Part shown: positions 1 to 8,252 of the stretch, piece after piece | How the letters are laid out: each line of letters opens with the position of its first letter | Numbering within the stretch: the first letter of the stretch is position 1 | Notes under the pieces: model-generated | The model's input: the letters and a program-made list of their open reading frames with translations, nothing else | Told to the model about the DNA's origin: nothing | Database searches by the model: none | Made by a program: the position numbers and the translations under genes | Source: JAICTV01 sp035634055 | Lineage (GTDB): Bacteria; Planctomycetota; Phycisphaerae; Tepidisphaerales; Tepidisphaeraceae | DNA: 12,383 nucleotides | Direction of reading: 5' to 3' | Assembly (NCBI GenBank): GCA_035634055.1 | Contig: DASQDR010000184.1 | Location: 1-12,383, forward strand

Positions 1-69
1 GGGGTGTTCGCCGGCAACGCCGGCGGCTCGTCGGCGCCTGCGTACACGGCGGTGGTGGACTACTTCTTC
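1..69 (+). repeat. Copy 1 of duplicated ConA-like domain C-terminus
   Basis: These 23 codons match the 23 codons at 916-984, with 20 identical residues (both contain FAGNAGG and end in VDYFF). About seven of the identical residues use different synonymous codons, so this is an old duplication kept by selection on the protein, not a recent DNA repeat. It implies that at least one more complete ConA-like domain lies just left of the window. Confidence 0.85.
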
Positions 70-2454
70 AACACCGCCAGCCCGATCGTGCCCGAGGACG
101 GCAACGCGCCGCAGGACACCACCCCGCCAGTGGTCAGCAACATCGCCGCCCAGCCGGGGAGCGGGCGGCTGACCATCTCGTGGCTGACGGACGAGCCGGC
201 GCGCGGCGTGGTCGAGTACGGGTTGACCGACCAGTACGAGCTTGGCTCTGTCGCGCAGCCGACCCTCGGCAACAGCCACTCCGTCACGCTTAGCGGCCTT
301 CAGCCCGGCCAAGCGTACCACTACCGCATTAAGGCCACCGACGCCGCCGGCAACGTGCGCGTCAGCGGCGACTTCACTGCAACGCCCGGCGAGCGCGCCG
401 TGCGCTCCGATGACTTCACCGGCCCCACGCTCAACACGTCGCTGTGGCAGTTCGTCAACCCTGTCGGTGACGCGACCGTCGCGCTCGACGGGACGCGGGC
501 GCTCATCGCCGTCCCCGGCGGTCGCGATCACGACGTCTGGGCGGGCGCGAACAACGCGCCGCGCCTCATGCAGGCGGCGGCGAACGAGGACTTCACCCTT
601 GAGGCGAAGTTCGAGTCCCGCCCCGCCGGCCGGCACGCGCTGCAGGGGATGATCGTCGAGGCGGCGCCGGGGCGCTACCTGCGCTTCGACTTCCTCAGCG
701 ACGGCTCCGGGCTGCGCCTCTTCGCCGCCAGCTTTGCCAACAATCAGCCAACCGTGCGCGGCGACCAGCAGGCGGCGCTCGGCTGGGCGCAGGCGGCCGC
801 GATGTACCTGCGCGTCCGCCGCACCGGCAACCAGTGGTCGCTGTCGTACTCCTACAACGGCACCGCCTGGATGCAGGCGGCCAGCTTCACCGAGTCGCTG
901 GCGGTCACCAAGGTCGGCGTCTTCGCCGGGAACGCGGGCGGCGCTTCCGCGCCGGCGTTCACGGCGGCGGTGGATTACTTCTTCGACGCCGACGCGCCGA
1001 TCACCCCGCAGGACAACGCCGCCCCCGTGCCGCGCGGCGACCTGTACCCCGCCGGCCCGGGCAAGACCATCACCGTCAACGCCGCCGCCGGCGTCCTCGC
1101 CAACGACACCGACATCGATGGCGACACCCTCACCGCGACGCTGCTGACCGGCCCCGCCAAGGGCACCCTCGCCCTCAACCCCGACGGCAGCTTCACCTAC
1201 ACCCCCGGCGGCTCTTACGACGGGCAAGACAGCTTCGTCTACCAGCTCAGCGACGGCCACGGCCACACGGGCACGGCCACCGTCATCCTCAAGGACGCCG
1301 TCATGTTCGGCACGCACGTCGCCGACATGAGCATGGGCCTGACGCACTTCGTCGTCCCGGCCGACTTCGACGGCGACGGCGACCTCGACCTCGTCTCAAC
1401 CTCCGAGGCGACGCACACCGTTGCCTGGTTCGAGAACGACGGGAACCTGAACTTCACCAAGCGCGTCATCGACGCGAACCTCAACTCTGCCTATCCCGTG
1501 TCGGTGGCGGACCTGGATCAGGACGGCGACGCCGACGTGCTGGTCGGCGGGTACCGCGCGGATCTCTACGTGTGGTACGAGAACAACGGCGCCGGCGGCT
1601 TTACCCGCCGCAGCATCGGTGCGAAGGACGGCCCGCACTCGATCATCGCCGCGGACGTGGACGACGACGGCGACCTTGACCTCGTCACCGCCACGCAGGA
1701 TGCGAACACGATCGCCTGGTACGAGAACAACGGCAGCCAGCAGTTCACCGAGCGCGTCATCGACGCGGCCGCCATGCTCGCCAAGTCGGCGCTGCCGGTG
1801 GACATGGACGCCGACGGCGACGTGGACATCGTCACCACCAGCTTCGGCGACGACACCGTCGCGTGGTACGAGAACGACGGGGACGGGAACTACACCAAGC
1901 GCCCGGTCGCGACCAACGCCGACGGCGCCTATTACGCCGTGGCGAGTGACATCGACAGTGACGGCGACCTGGACCTGGTCTCGGCCAGCCAGCTCGACAG
2001 CACCATCGCGTGGTACCGCAACGACGGGGCGGCAGGCTTCGTCAAGCAGGCGATCGACACCAACGCCAAGGGCGCGCGGGCGGTGTTCGTCGCCGACCTG
2101 GACGCCGACGGCCGGCCGGACGTGCTCGCCGCCAGCGTCGATGACAACACCATCGCGTGGCACCGCAACAACGGCAACGGGACGTTCACCAAAAACGTCG
2201 TGGCGACCGTGGGCGGCGCCTATGGGGTCTTCGCGTTCGACTTTGACGGCGACGGGCGGCTGGACGTGCTGTCGGCAGGGCGAAACGACGGGTCGATCAA
2301 CGTCCACCGACAGCTCTACTTCGCGACCCCGCCAGCGGACAGCAGGCAGAGCATCGCGTCGGCTGAAGTGGCGTCGGCGGCAGACGAGCTGAAGCGCCCG
2401 ATCGAAGAGCTCGAGCTCGTTGCGCCGGATCCCGCCGGGCCAGTCGAGTTGTAA
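1..2454 (+). CDS. Large modular extracellular protein, C-terminal part (ConA-like, FN3, cadherin-like, FG-GAP propeller); 5' partial
   Basis: The reading frame is open from the first base, and the first residues match the end of a domain that recurs later, so the true start lies upstream. Counting from base 4, the order is: end of a concanavalin A-like (DUF1349/LamG-type) domain, residues 1-22; fibronectin type III domain, about 38-128, with ISWLTDEPARGVVEYG and GLQPGQAYHYRI; a complete ConA-like domain, about 135-328; a cadherin-like/tandem-95 Ig-type domain, about 338-430, with VLANDTDIDGDTL and GSFTYTPGG; and seven FG-GAP/VCBS repeats, about 449-770, each with a calcium-loop motif of the DxDxDGxxD type. 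The C-terminal tail of about 45 residues is Ala/Glu-rich and shows no PEP-CTERM, sortase or autotransporter signal. These domains are typical of secreted or surface proteins that bind carbohydrate or other ligands. No catalytic domain is visible, and the signal peptide would lie upstream. The domain calls are firm; the biological role is unknown. Confidence 0.9.
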   Translation, partial: GVFAGNAGGSSAPAYTAVVDYFFNTASPIVPEDGNAPQDTTPPVVSNIAAQPGSGRLTISWLTDEPARGVVEYGLTDQYELGSVAQPTLGNSHSVTLSGLQPGQAYHYRIKATDAAGNVRVSGDFTATPGERAVRSDDFTGPTLNTSLWQFVNPVGDATVALDGTRALIAVPGGRDHDVWAGANNAPRLMQAAANEDFTLEAKFESRPAGRHALQGMIVEAAPGRYLRFDFLSDGSGLRLFAASFANNQPTVRGDQQAALGWAQAAAMYLRVRRTGNQWSLSYSYNGTAWMQAASFTESLAVTKVGVFAGNAGGASAPAFTAAVDYFFDADAPITPQDNAAPVPRGDLYPAGPGKTITVNAAAGVLANDTDIDGDTLTATLLTGPAKGTLALNPDGSFTYTPGGSYDGQDSFVYQLSDGHGHTGTATVILKDAVMFGTHVADMSMGLTHFVVPADFDGDGDLDLVSTSEATHTVAWFENDGNLNFTKRVIDANLNSAYPVSVADLDQDGDADVLVGGYRADLYVWYENNGAGGFTRRSIGAKDGPHSIIAADVDDDGDLDLVTATQDANTIAWYENNGSQQFTERVIDAAAMLAKSALPVDMDADGDVDIVTTSFGDDTVAWYENDGDGNYTKRPVATNADGAYYAVASDIDSDGDLDLVSASQLDSTIAWYRNDGAAGFVKQAIDTNAKGARAVFVADLDADGRPDVLAASVDDNTIAWHRNNGNGTFTKNVVATVGGAYGVFAFDFDGDGRLDVLSAGRNDGSINVHRQLYFATPPADSRQSIASAEVASAADELKRPIEELELVAPDPAGPVEL
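916..984 (+). repeat. Copy 2 of duplicated ConA-like domain C-terminus
   Basis: This is the end of the complete ConA-like domain that begins near base 406. It pairs with bases 1-69: the residue changes are Ser to Ala, Tyr to Phe and Val to Ala. Both copies are followed by a short Pro/Asp-rich linker leading into a different domain, FN3 after copy 1 and cadherin-like after copy 2. The ConA unit has therefore been reused as a module. Confidence 0.85.
1348..2310 (+). repeat. Seven tandem FG-GAP/VCBS repeats, predicted seven-bladed beta-propeller
   Basis: Seven units of about 47-48 codons each contain an acidic loop: DFDGDGDLD (residue 454 of the visible protein), DLDQDGDAD, DVDDDGDLD, DMDADGDVD, DIDSDGDLD, DLDADGRPD and DFDGDGRLD (residue 746). 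The first six are followed by a T(I/V)AW(Y/F)-type strand (YVWYENN in the second) and an N(D/N)G turn; the seventh ends in INVHRQLYF and may close the propeller. FG-GAP repeats of this kind bind calcium and fold as integrin-alpha-like propellers. The propeller is an inference from repeat number and length. Confidence 0.85.
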
Positions 2455-2593
2455 CAGCAGGCCTCTGCCCCCCCCGAAGGGGTGGAAGCGGATAGGACGG
2501 GCCTTGCAAAGCCGCAGCAGGCGGCAGCGCCCGGCACCGCGCGCACGCGCCGACGCAAGCCAACGGCCGCGCGGGCACGATTACGGAGCGAGA

Positions 2594-3589
2594 ATGAACA
2601 CGCCGCCACGCGTCAGCATCGGCCTGCCCGTCTACAACGGCGAGCGCCACCTCCACGCGGCGATCGACTCGATCCTCGCGCAGACGTACGGGGACTTCGA
2701 GCTGATCATCTCCGATAACGCCTCGACCGACTCCACCGGGGAGATCTGCCGTCAATATGCGCGGCAGGACGCGCGCGTCGCCTACCACCTTCTGCCGGAA
2801 AACGTCGGGGCCGCGGAGAACTTCAACCGCGTCTTCCACCAGGCGCGCGGCGAGTACTTCAAGTGGGCGGCGCACGATGACGTCTGCCTGCCCACGTTCC
2901 TGGAGCGCTGTGTCACCGCGCTCGACGCCGCCCCGCGCAGCGTCGTGCTGTGCATGCCCCGCACGACCCTCATCGACAGCGCGGGCCGCGTCGTCGGCGA
3001 CCACGACGATGAGCTCGACCTGCGCCAGCGCTTCGCCACCGGGCGGATGGCGGAACTGGCGGTCAAGATCCTCTCGTGCGGCTGCCACTCGATCTTCGGC
3101 CTGATCCGCCGCGACGTGCTTGCGCGCACGCGACTGATCGGCGCGTACGTGGCGTCCGACACCGTGCTGCTGTCGGAGCTGGCGGCGGAGGGGCAGCTGT
3201 GGGAGATCCCCGAGCGCCTGTTCCTGGCGCGCATCCACGAGGACTGCTCGCACCGCAAATTCAAGACCCTCGAGGAGTACGCCGAGTGGTTCGCGCCGCG
3301 CGGCAACGGGAAGTACGTCCGTTTCCTGCGGACCAAGCTGGCGCTCGAGCAGGTCAAGGGGATCGCCCGCTCGTCCATGTCGCCGCTGGAAAAACCGCTG
3401 TGCGCCACCGCGTTCACCGCGGCCTGGACGGCGCGGCAAGCACGGATCGACGGCGGTGCAATGAAGCAGCGGCTGTTTCGCCGGCTCGGACTGCGCGGCA
3501 AGGCCGCCGCCGGCGCGGCGCAGTCGGTCTCGACGAACGGCGCGGCACATCAAGAGCTCGACGTGTCGGTGAACCAGAGCGTGAACTAA
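2594..3589 (+). CDS. Glycosyltransferase family 2
   Basis: 331 residues, a GT-A fold transferase expected to move a sugar from a nucleotide donor onto a growing surface glycan at the cytoplasmic face of the membrane. The N-terminus has the family signature VSIGLPVYNGE, then IISDNASTDST and ENVGAAENFNR. The metal/nucleotide DXD position is H94-D95-D96 (AAHDD). An SD pair (YVASDTVLL, about residues 185-193) lies where acceptor-side residues usually fall. No transmembrane segment is evident. The frame is open further upstream to 2420, but that stretch reads as low-quality Arg/Pro/Ala sequence. ATG 2594 has GGAG at 2585-2588 and coincides with the start of the fold, so it is preferred. The gene follows the exoprotein gene by 139 nt and precedes rfbF by 79 nt. 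Donor and acceptor cannot be told from sequence. Confidence 0.88.
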   Translation: MNTPPRVSIGLPVYNGERHLHAAIDSILAQTYGDFELIISDNASTDSTGEICRQYARQDARVAYHLLPENVGAAENFNRVFHQARGEYFKWAAHDDVCLPTFLERCVTALDAAPRSVVLCMPRTTLIDSAGRVVGDHDDELDLRQRFATGRMAELAVKILSCGCHSIFGLIRRDVLARTRLIGAYVASDTVLLSELAAEGQLWEIPERLFLARIHEDCSHRKFKTLEEYAEWFAPRGNGKYVRFLRTKLALEQVKGIARSSMSPLEKPLCATAFTAAWTARQARIDGGAMKQRLFRRLGLRGKAAAGAAQSVSTNGAAHQELDVSVNQSVN

Positions 3590-3668
3590 GAGTGGGACAG
3601 CGCGGCCCCGCCCGGCTACGACGCCGTGGCTCCGGGGTGCGCGCGCAGGCAAGTTGCTGAGGGAAACT

Positions 3669-4529
3669 ATGAAGGTCGCAATTCTCGCCGGCGGCGTCGG
3701 CTCCCGATTGTCGGAGGAAACCGTCGTCAAGCCCAAGCCCATGGTCGAGATCGGCGGACAGCCGATCCTCTGGCACGTCATGATGCATTACTCCCACTAC
3801 GGCTTCGACGAGTTCGCTGTCGCGCTGGGGTACAAGGGCGAGTACATCAAGAAGTTTTTCGTCGACTACTGCGACCTCGCCGGCAACCTCACGGTCCAGA
3901 CGCGCAACGGCGACATCCTCCGCCACGGCCGCGTCAGCCAGGACTGGAAGGTCGACCTGATCGACACCGGCAAGGACACGCTCACCGGCGGCCGCATCAA
4001 GCGGCTCGCGCCGCACCTGGGGAACTCCACGTTCATGCTCACGTGGGGCGACGGCGTCTCCAACGTGAACCTGTTCGACCTGATCAAGTTCCACCGCTCG
4101 CACGGGAAGCTCGCGACCGTCACGTCGGTCCGCCCGCCGGCCCGCTTCGGGCACATGGTGTTCGACGGCGATCGCGTGGTCGAGTTCAACGAGAAGCCGC
4201 AGACCAGCGAAGGTTGGATCAACGGCGCGTTCTTCGTGCTGGAACCGGAGATCTTCGACTACATCGACGGCGACGAGACGCAGTGGGAGAAGGAGCCGAT
4301 GGAGAAGCTCGCGCGCGACGGCGAGCTGATGGCGTACAAGCACGGGGACTTCTGGCAGTGCATGGACACGCTCCGCGACCGCAAGCTGCTTGAAGACTTG
4401 TGGTCCGCCGGCAACGCGCCCTGGGCAACGTGGACCAAGCCGCGTCCCGAGCGACCCGCGTCGCTGGAACTGACGGCCGATCGCGCCGCCGCCGCCGCCC
4501 GCCGCGCGCTTCAGCCGGCACCGATCTGA
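3669..4529 (+). CDS. rfbF: Glucose-1-phosphate cytidylyltransferase
   Basis: 286 residues. It converts CTP and alpha-D-glucose 1-phosphate into CDP-glucose and pyrophosphate, the first step towards CDP-linked 3,6-dideoxy and branched sugars of O-antigens and other glycans. Visible signatures: LAGGVGSRLSEETVVKPKPM at residues 6-25 (nucleotide-binding loop), WGDGVSNVN with Asp128, FNEKPQTSEGWINGAFFVLE, and FWQCMDTLRDRKLLEDLW with Asp233. These two aspartates correspond, with a shift of three, to the Asp131 and Asp236 I recall as metal ligands of the Salmonella enzyme. The Ser-Glu-Glu-Thr-Val-Val run is diagnostic of RfbF against other nucleotidyltransferases. ATG 3669 is chosen over ATG 3654 because GAGGGA at 3659-3664 lies just before it and MK(V/A)xILAGG is the family start. 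The Ala-rich tail beyond about residue 257 exceeds the usual length of roughly 257. Confidence 0.95.
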   Translation: MKVAILAGGVGSRLSEETVVKPKPMVEIGGQPILWHVMMHYSHYGFDEFAVALGYKGEYIKKFFVDYCDLAGNLTVQTRNGDILRHGRVSQDWKVDLIDTGKDTLTGGRIKRLAPHLGNSTFMLTWGDGVSNVNLFDLIKFHRSHGKLATVTSVRPPARFGHMVFDGDRVVEFNEKPQTSEGWINGAFFVLEPEIFDYIDGDETQWEKEPMEKLARDGELMAYKHGDFWQCMDTLRDRKLLEDLWSAGNAPWATWTKPRPERPASLELTADRAAAAARRALQPAPI

Positions 4530-4572
4530 TCGCATCGCACGATCCGCACGCACTTCGACTTGAACTGGAATA

Positions 4573-4579
4573 GAGGGAG
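4573..4579 (+). promoter_or_regulatory. Strong ribosome binding site of the SDR gene
   Basis: GAGGGAG lies 7 nt before ATG 4587. It is one of the best Shine-Dalgarno matches in the window, so the SDR gene has independent translation initiation after the 57-nt gap from rfbF. Confidence 0.7.
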
Positions 4580-4586
4580 AACGTAA

Positions 4587-5645
4587 ATGCGCGTCCTGGT
4601 TACCGGGCACCTAGGCTACATCGGCACCGTCCTGACCCCAATGCTGCTAAGCGAGGGGTGGGAGGTGGTCGGCATGGATTCCGACCTTTACCGCGCCTCG
4701 ACGTTCGGCGCGGGGATCGTGGACGTGCCGAACATCCAGAAGGACTGTCGCGACGCCGAGCTGGACGACCTCCGCGGCATCGACGCGGTGCTGCACCTGG
4801 CGGCGCTGTCGAACGACCCGCTGGGGAACTTCAACCCCGAGCTCACGTACGAGATCAACCACCGCGCGTCGGTGCGGCTGGCGGAGCTGGCCAAGCGGGC
4901 GGGGGTGCGGCGGTACGTCTTCTCCTCCTCGTGCAGCAATTACGGGGCGGGGGGCGATGACTTCCTCGACGAGCAGTCCGCCTTCAACCCCGTGACGCCT
5001 TACGGGCACTCCAAGGTCTTCGTCGAGCGCGACGTGGCGCAGCTCGCCAGCGACAGCTTCACGCCGACGTTCCTGCGCAACGCCACGGCGTACGGCGTGT
5101 CGCCGCGGCTGCGGTTCGACCTGGTGCTGAACAACCTCGTCGCCTGGGCGATGACGACCGGGCGTATCTTCATGAAGAGCGACGGCACGCCGTGGCGGCC
5201 GATCGTCCACATCGAGGACATCAGCCGCGCGTTCGTCGCCGCCCTCAAGGCGCCGCGCGAGGCGGTGCACAACGAGGCGTTCAACATCGGCCGAACCGAG
5301 GAAAACTACCGCGTGCGCGAGCTGGCGGAGATCGTCGCCGAGACCGTCCCCGGCTGCCGCATCGAGTACGCCGACGGCGCCTCACCCGACAAGCGCTGCT
5401 ACCGCGTGAACTGCGACAAGGCGCTGCGCGTGCTCGAGCACTTCCGCCCGCAGTGGACCGCCCGCAAGGGCGCGCAGGAGCTGTACGCGGCGTACCAGAA
5501 GGTGGGCGTGACGCTCGAGGAGTTCGAGGGCCCGCGCTACCAGCGCATCGCGCACATCAAGCAGTTGCTCGAGCGCGGCGCGATCGACACCAGCCTCCGG
5601 TTCCGCCAGTCCGCGCCGGCGGCCGAGCAGCTCGCGGCCGTCTGA
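4587..5645 (+). CDS. NAD-dependent epimerase/dehydratase-family SDR (nucleotide-sugar epimerase or ketoreductase)
   Basis: 352 residues, extended short-chain dehydrogenase/reductase. The NAD-binding loop is TGHLGYIG (G7, G10, G13). The downstream NAD-adenine region has HLAALSNDP and the active site has SSSCSNYG (Ser113-115) and TPYGHSK (Tyr139, Lys143), the usual Ser/Tyr/Lys triad. Substrate-side motifs are LRNATAYGVSPRLRFDLVLN and WRPIVHIEDISRA. At the catalytic position where nucleotide-sugar 4,6-dehydratases carry Thr-Asp-Glu it has Ser-Cys-Ser. It should therefore be an epimerase or 4-keto reductase, not the missing CDP-glucose 4,6-dehydratase. The C-terminal half (about 270-335) is the family substrate domain. 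The gene sits between rfbF and the methyltransferases, which suggests it acts on a CDP-sugar intermediate. The exact reaction is not known. Confidence 0.88.
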   Translation: MRVLVTGHLGYIGTVLTPMLLSEGWEVVGMDSDLYRASTFGAGIVDVPNIQKDCRDAELDDLRGIDAVLHLAALSNDPLGNFNPELTYEINHRASVRLAELAKRAGVRRYVFSSSCSNYGAGGDDFLDEQSAFNPVTPYGHSKVFVERDVAQLASDSFTPTFLRNATAYGVSPRLRFDLVLNNLVAWAMTTGRIFMKSDGTPWRPIVHIEDISRAFVAALKAPREAVHNEAFNIGRTEENYRVRELAEIVAETVPGCRIEYADGASPDKRCYRVNCDKALRVLEHFRPQWTARKGAQELYAAYQKVGVTLEEFEGPRYQRIAHIKQLLERGAIDTSLRFRQSAPAAEQLAAV

Positions 5646-5725
5646 GCCGCGGCAGCCGCCGCCGCCCATGCCATCCCTTGTTGACCGATTCTCCCCTGTT
5701 TGATCTCCCCGACGGAGTTAATGCA

Positions 5726-6991
5726 ATGACGTTGACCGAAGCCACGCCGCGGCAAGACGAGCCGTCGGCCGAACTGTTGAATGCCCAGTGCCGCTCGTGC
5801 GGCCGCGGCGGGCTGCTGCCGGTGCTGGACCTTGGCGAGACCCCGCTGGCCGACCACCTGCTCCGCACCGCCGATGCTCCGGAGGATCGATACCCGCTGG
5901 AGGTCGCCTTCTGCTCGCACTGCGCGATGGTGCAGATCCTCAGGACGGTCGACCCCGAGATCCTCTTCTGCCAGGACTACCCCTACTACTCCTCGTTCTC
6001 CGACCAACTGTTGGCGCACTCGCGCAAGAACGCGCTGGCGCTGATCGAGGACCGCAAGCTCGGCCGCGACAGCCTCGTCGTCGAGCTGGCGAGCAACGAC
6101 GGCTACCTGCTCAAGAACTTCGTCGAGCAGGGCATCCCGGTGCTCGGCATTGACCCCGCCTCGGGCCCGGCGAAGGCGGCGGAGAAGGTCGGCGTCACGA
6201 CGCTCAACACCTTCTTCACCCGCCAGCTCGCCCAGGAGCTGCGCGACACCGACCGCCGCGCCGACGTCGTCATCGCCAACAACGTCCTCGCGCACGTCGC
6301 CGACACCAACGGTTTCGTCGCCGGCATCGCCACGCTGCTGAAGGAGACCGGCGTCGCCGTCATCGAGGCGCCGTACGTCAAGGACCTGATCGAGCACGCG
6401 GAGTTCGACACCATCTATCACCAGCACCTGTGCTACCTGTCGGCCACGTCGGTCGACAAGCTGGCGCGACGGCACGGGCTGTACCTGAACAAGCTCGAGT
6501 GGCTGCCGATCCACGGCGGCACGCTGCGGTACTACCTCGAGCCGGTCGAGCGGGTCGGCCCGACAGTGAAGGAGACGCTGGAGAACGAGCGGCAACTCGG
6601 GATCGACCGCTACCCGTACTACCAGAACTTCGGCCAGCGCGTCCGCCAGATCGGGAGCGATCTGCGCGCGCTGCTCGGCCAGCTCAAGGCCCAGGGCAAG
6701 AGCATCGCCGGCTACGCCGCAGCGGCGAAGGCGTGCACGCTGCTCAGCTTCGCGGGCATTGGCGCCGAGACCCTCGACTTCATCGTCGACCGCAACGTGC
6801 ACAAGCACGCGAAGTTCATGTCCGGCGCGCGCGTCCCGATCTTCGGCGTCGAGAAGCTGCTCGAGGAGCAGCCGGACTACTGCGTCATCCTTGCCTGGAA
6901 CTTCAAGGATGAGATCATGCGCCAGCAGGCGGAGTACGCGCGGCGCGGCGGGAAGTTCATCATCCCGATCCCCAACCCCGAGATCCTGTGA
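5726..6991 (+). CDS. Sugar C-methyltransferase, NovU/TylC3/TcaB9 type (methyltransferase 1)
   Basis: 421 residues in three parts: N-terminal zinc-binding domain (C22/C25 and C63/C66), central SAM domain with VELASNDGYLL (about 119-129) and NNVLAHV, and C-terminal Rossmann-like domain with AGYAAAAKACTLL. It should add a methyl group from S-adenosylmethionine to a carbon of a nucleotide-linked keto-sugar. By the constant +9 offset, the TcaB9 C-3'-methyltransferase residues Tyr76, His181, Tyr222 and His225 (from memory) correspond to Tyr85, His190, Tyr231 and His234, all conserved. The Glu224 position is Gln233 (IYHQHLCYL). ATG 5726 has GGAG at 5714-5717, 8 nt upstream. The frame stays open far to the left inside the SDR gene, but that is its shadow. 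The stop overlaps the next gene (GTGA). Confidence 0.9.
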   Translation: MTLTEATPRQDEPSAELLNAQCRSCGRGGLLPVLDLGETPLADHLLRTADAPEDRYPLEVAFCSHCAMVQILRTVDPEILFCQDYPYYSSFSDQLLAHSRKNALALIEDRKLGRDSLVVELASNDGYLLKNFVEQGIPVLGIDPASGPAKAAEKVGVTTLNTFFTRQLAQELRDTDRRADVVIANNVLAHVADTNGFVAGIATLLKETGVAVIEAPYVKDLIEHAEFDTIYHQHLCYLSATSVDKLARRHGLYLNKLEWLPIHGGTLRYYLEPVERVGPTVKETLENERQLGIDRYPYYQNFGQRVRQIGSDLRALLGQLKAQGKSIAGYAAAAKACTLLSFAGIGAETLDFIVDRNVHKHAKFMSGARVPIFGVEKLLEEQPDYCVILAWNFKDEIMRQQAEYARRGGKFIIPIPNPEIL

Positions 6992-8226
6992 CGATGTCGA
7001 CGACCACGCTTCAACCGCAGACCGCGCGCGTGCTCGATGGCGGCATCGACGCCGACGCCACCTGCCCCAACTGCGCCGGCCGAGGGATGTCGCCGTTCTT
7101 CGCGGTTGATGACATCCCGGTCCACAGCACGCTGCTGCTCGACAGCGCTGCCGAGGCGATGGCCTATCCGCGCGGCGACCTGCGGCTGGGCTTCTGCCCC
7201 GCGTGCGGGTTCATCGCCAACACGGTCTTCGACCCGCGCGTGCACGAGTATTCGCCGCGGTGCGAGGAATCGCAGGCGTTCTCACCCACGTTCAACGCGT
7301 TCGCGCAATCGCTGGCGCAGCGCTGGGTCGAACGCTACGGCGTGCGCGGCAAGACGATCGTCGAGATCGGATGCGGCAAGGGCGACTTCCTGATGCTGAT
7401 CTGCGACGCGGGGAATAACCGCGGGATCGGCATCGATCCGAGCAGCCAGCCGCAGCGCATCCCGCCGGAGTTCCGCGAGCGCGTCCGCTTCATCCAGGAG
7501 CTGTACGGCGACCAGCACGCCAGCCTGCCGGCCGACGCGGTGCTCTGCCGCCACACGCTCGAGCACATCGCCCCGACCGGCGAGTTCCTGCGCACGATCC
7601 GCCGCGTGATCGGCGATCGCAAGGACGTTGTGGTGCTGTTCGAGCTTCCGGACGTCACGCGCGTGCTGCGCGAGGGCGCGTTCTGGGACATCTACTACGA
7701 GCACTGTTCCTACTTCACCCTTGGCTCGTTGGCGCGTCTGTTCCGCGCGTCCGGCTTCGACATCGTCGAGCTCGAGCGAGACTACGGCGACCAGTACTCG
7801 CTGATCGCCGCCCGCCCCGCCGACGCGCCGACGCCGCCGCAGTTGCCGGCGGAAGAGGACCTCGAACAGACCGCGCGCGACGTTCAGCAGTTCCGCCGCG
7901 CCGCCGCCGAGCAGATGGAGCGGTGGCGCAGCGAGGTGCTCGGTCGCGTGCAACGCGGCCAGCGCGTGGTGCTGTGGGGCGCGCTGTCGAAGGCGGTCTC
8001 GTTCCTCACCACGCTGGGGCTCCAGTCAGCGATCGAGTACGTCGTCGACATCAACACCTACCGCCAGGGCAAGTACATGCCCGGCACCAGCCAGCTCATC
8101 GTCGCGCCGAAGTTCCTCGTGGATTACCGCCCGGACCTGGTGATCGCGATGAACCCGATCTACCGGGACGAGATCCGCCGCGACCTGGATTCCATGGGCG
8201 TCACCGCCGACCTGGTCGCCGTCTGA
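6988..8226 (+). CDS. SAM-dependent methyltransferase, C-methyltransferase family (methyltransferase 2)
   Basis: 412 residues, same three-part plan as methyltransferase 1. Zinc-type cysteines are at C26/C29 and C70/C73 (FCPACG). The SAM motif is VEIGCGKGDFL (about 125-135), followed by CRHTLEHI. The catalytic-type motif is YYEHCSYF with Y236, Y237, E238, H239, and the C-terminal nucleotide-binding-like domain has VVLWGALSKAVSFL. It is closer to methyltransferase 3 than to 1, sharing VERYG(V/L)RGK, EHCSYFT, YVVD and the Asn/Tyr/Arg pattern near the end, so 2 and 3 probably arose by duplication. GTG 6988 overlaps the upstream TGA (GTGA) and has GAG 5 nt before it. ATG 6994 in the same frame is an equally possible start. 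The substrate is unknown; position suggests the same sugar pathway. Confidence 0.88.
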   Translation: MTMSTTTLQPQTARVLDGGIDADATCPNCAGRGMSPFFAVDDIPVHSTLLLDSAAEAMAYPRGDLRLGFCPACGFIANTVFDPRVHEYSPRCEESQAFSPTFNAFAQSLAQRWVERYGVRGKTIVEIGCGKGDFLMLICDAGNNRGIGIDPSSQPQRIPPEFRERVRFIQELYGDQHASLPADAVLCRHTLEHIAPTGEFLRTIRRVIGDRKDVVVLFELPDVTRVLREGAFWDIYYEHCSYFTLGSLARLFRASGFDIVELERDYGDQYSLIAARPADAPTPPQLPAEEDLEQTARDVQQFRRAAAEQMERWRSEVLGRVQRGQRVVLWGALSKAVSFLTTLGLQSAIEYVVDINTYRQGKYMPGTSQLIVAPKFLVDYRPDLVIAMNPIYRDEIRRDLDSMGVTADLVAV

Positions 8227-8236
8227 ATCGCGCAGT

Positions 8237-8241
8237 GGGAG
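8237..8241 (+). promoter_or_regulatory. Ribosome binding site that decides the start of methyltransferase 3
   Basis: GGGAG lies in the 26-nt gap after methyltransferase 2. It is 8 nt before TTG 8250 and 11 nt before GTG 8253, both in frame. An upstream in-frame GTG at 8235 has no such site before it. No ATG is available near the start of the conserved region. Confidence 0.5.
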
Positions 8242-8252
8242 ACGTCCACTTG

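Noticed and set aside
1396..2307. Long minus-strand frame of 303 codons inside the propeller region
   Set aside because: Its repetitive Val/Asp/Gly sequence is the antisense reflection of the FG-GAP repeats in GC-rich DNA. The plus strand has clear domains.
2468..2485. C8 run and small CCCC-CGAA-GGGG hairpin after the exoprotein stop
   Set aside because: The stem is only 4 bp with no T run. It is too weak to call a terminator.
2420..2593. Upstream extension of the first glycosyltransferase to an ATG at 2420
   Set aside because: It would overlap the exoprotein end by 35 nt. It encodes low-complexity Arg/Pro/Ala sequence without family similarity, and ATG 2594 has a good GGAG site and matches the normal family start.
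2297..3781. Minus-strand frame of 494 codons across the glycosyltransferase
   Set aside because: It is an Arg/Val/Asp-rich shadow with no recognisable domain; the plus strand carries an unmistakable GT2 protein.
4547..4590. Possible promoter (TTGAAC) before the SDR gene
   Set aside because: A -10 box at normal spacing would fall on the start codon, and no convincing TATAAT-like hexamer is present.
5192..5725. Left extension of methyltransferase 1 into the SDR gene
   Set aside because: The translation before residue MTLTEA is Arg/Gly/Pro-rich shadow sequence, and a good SD precedes ATG 5726.
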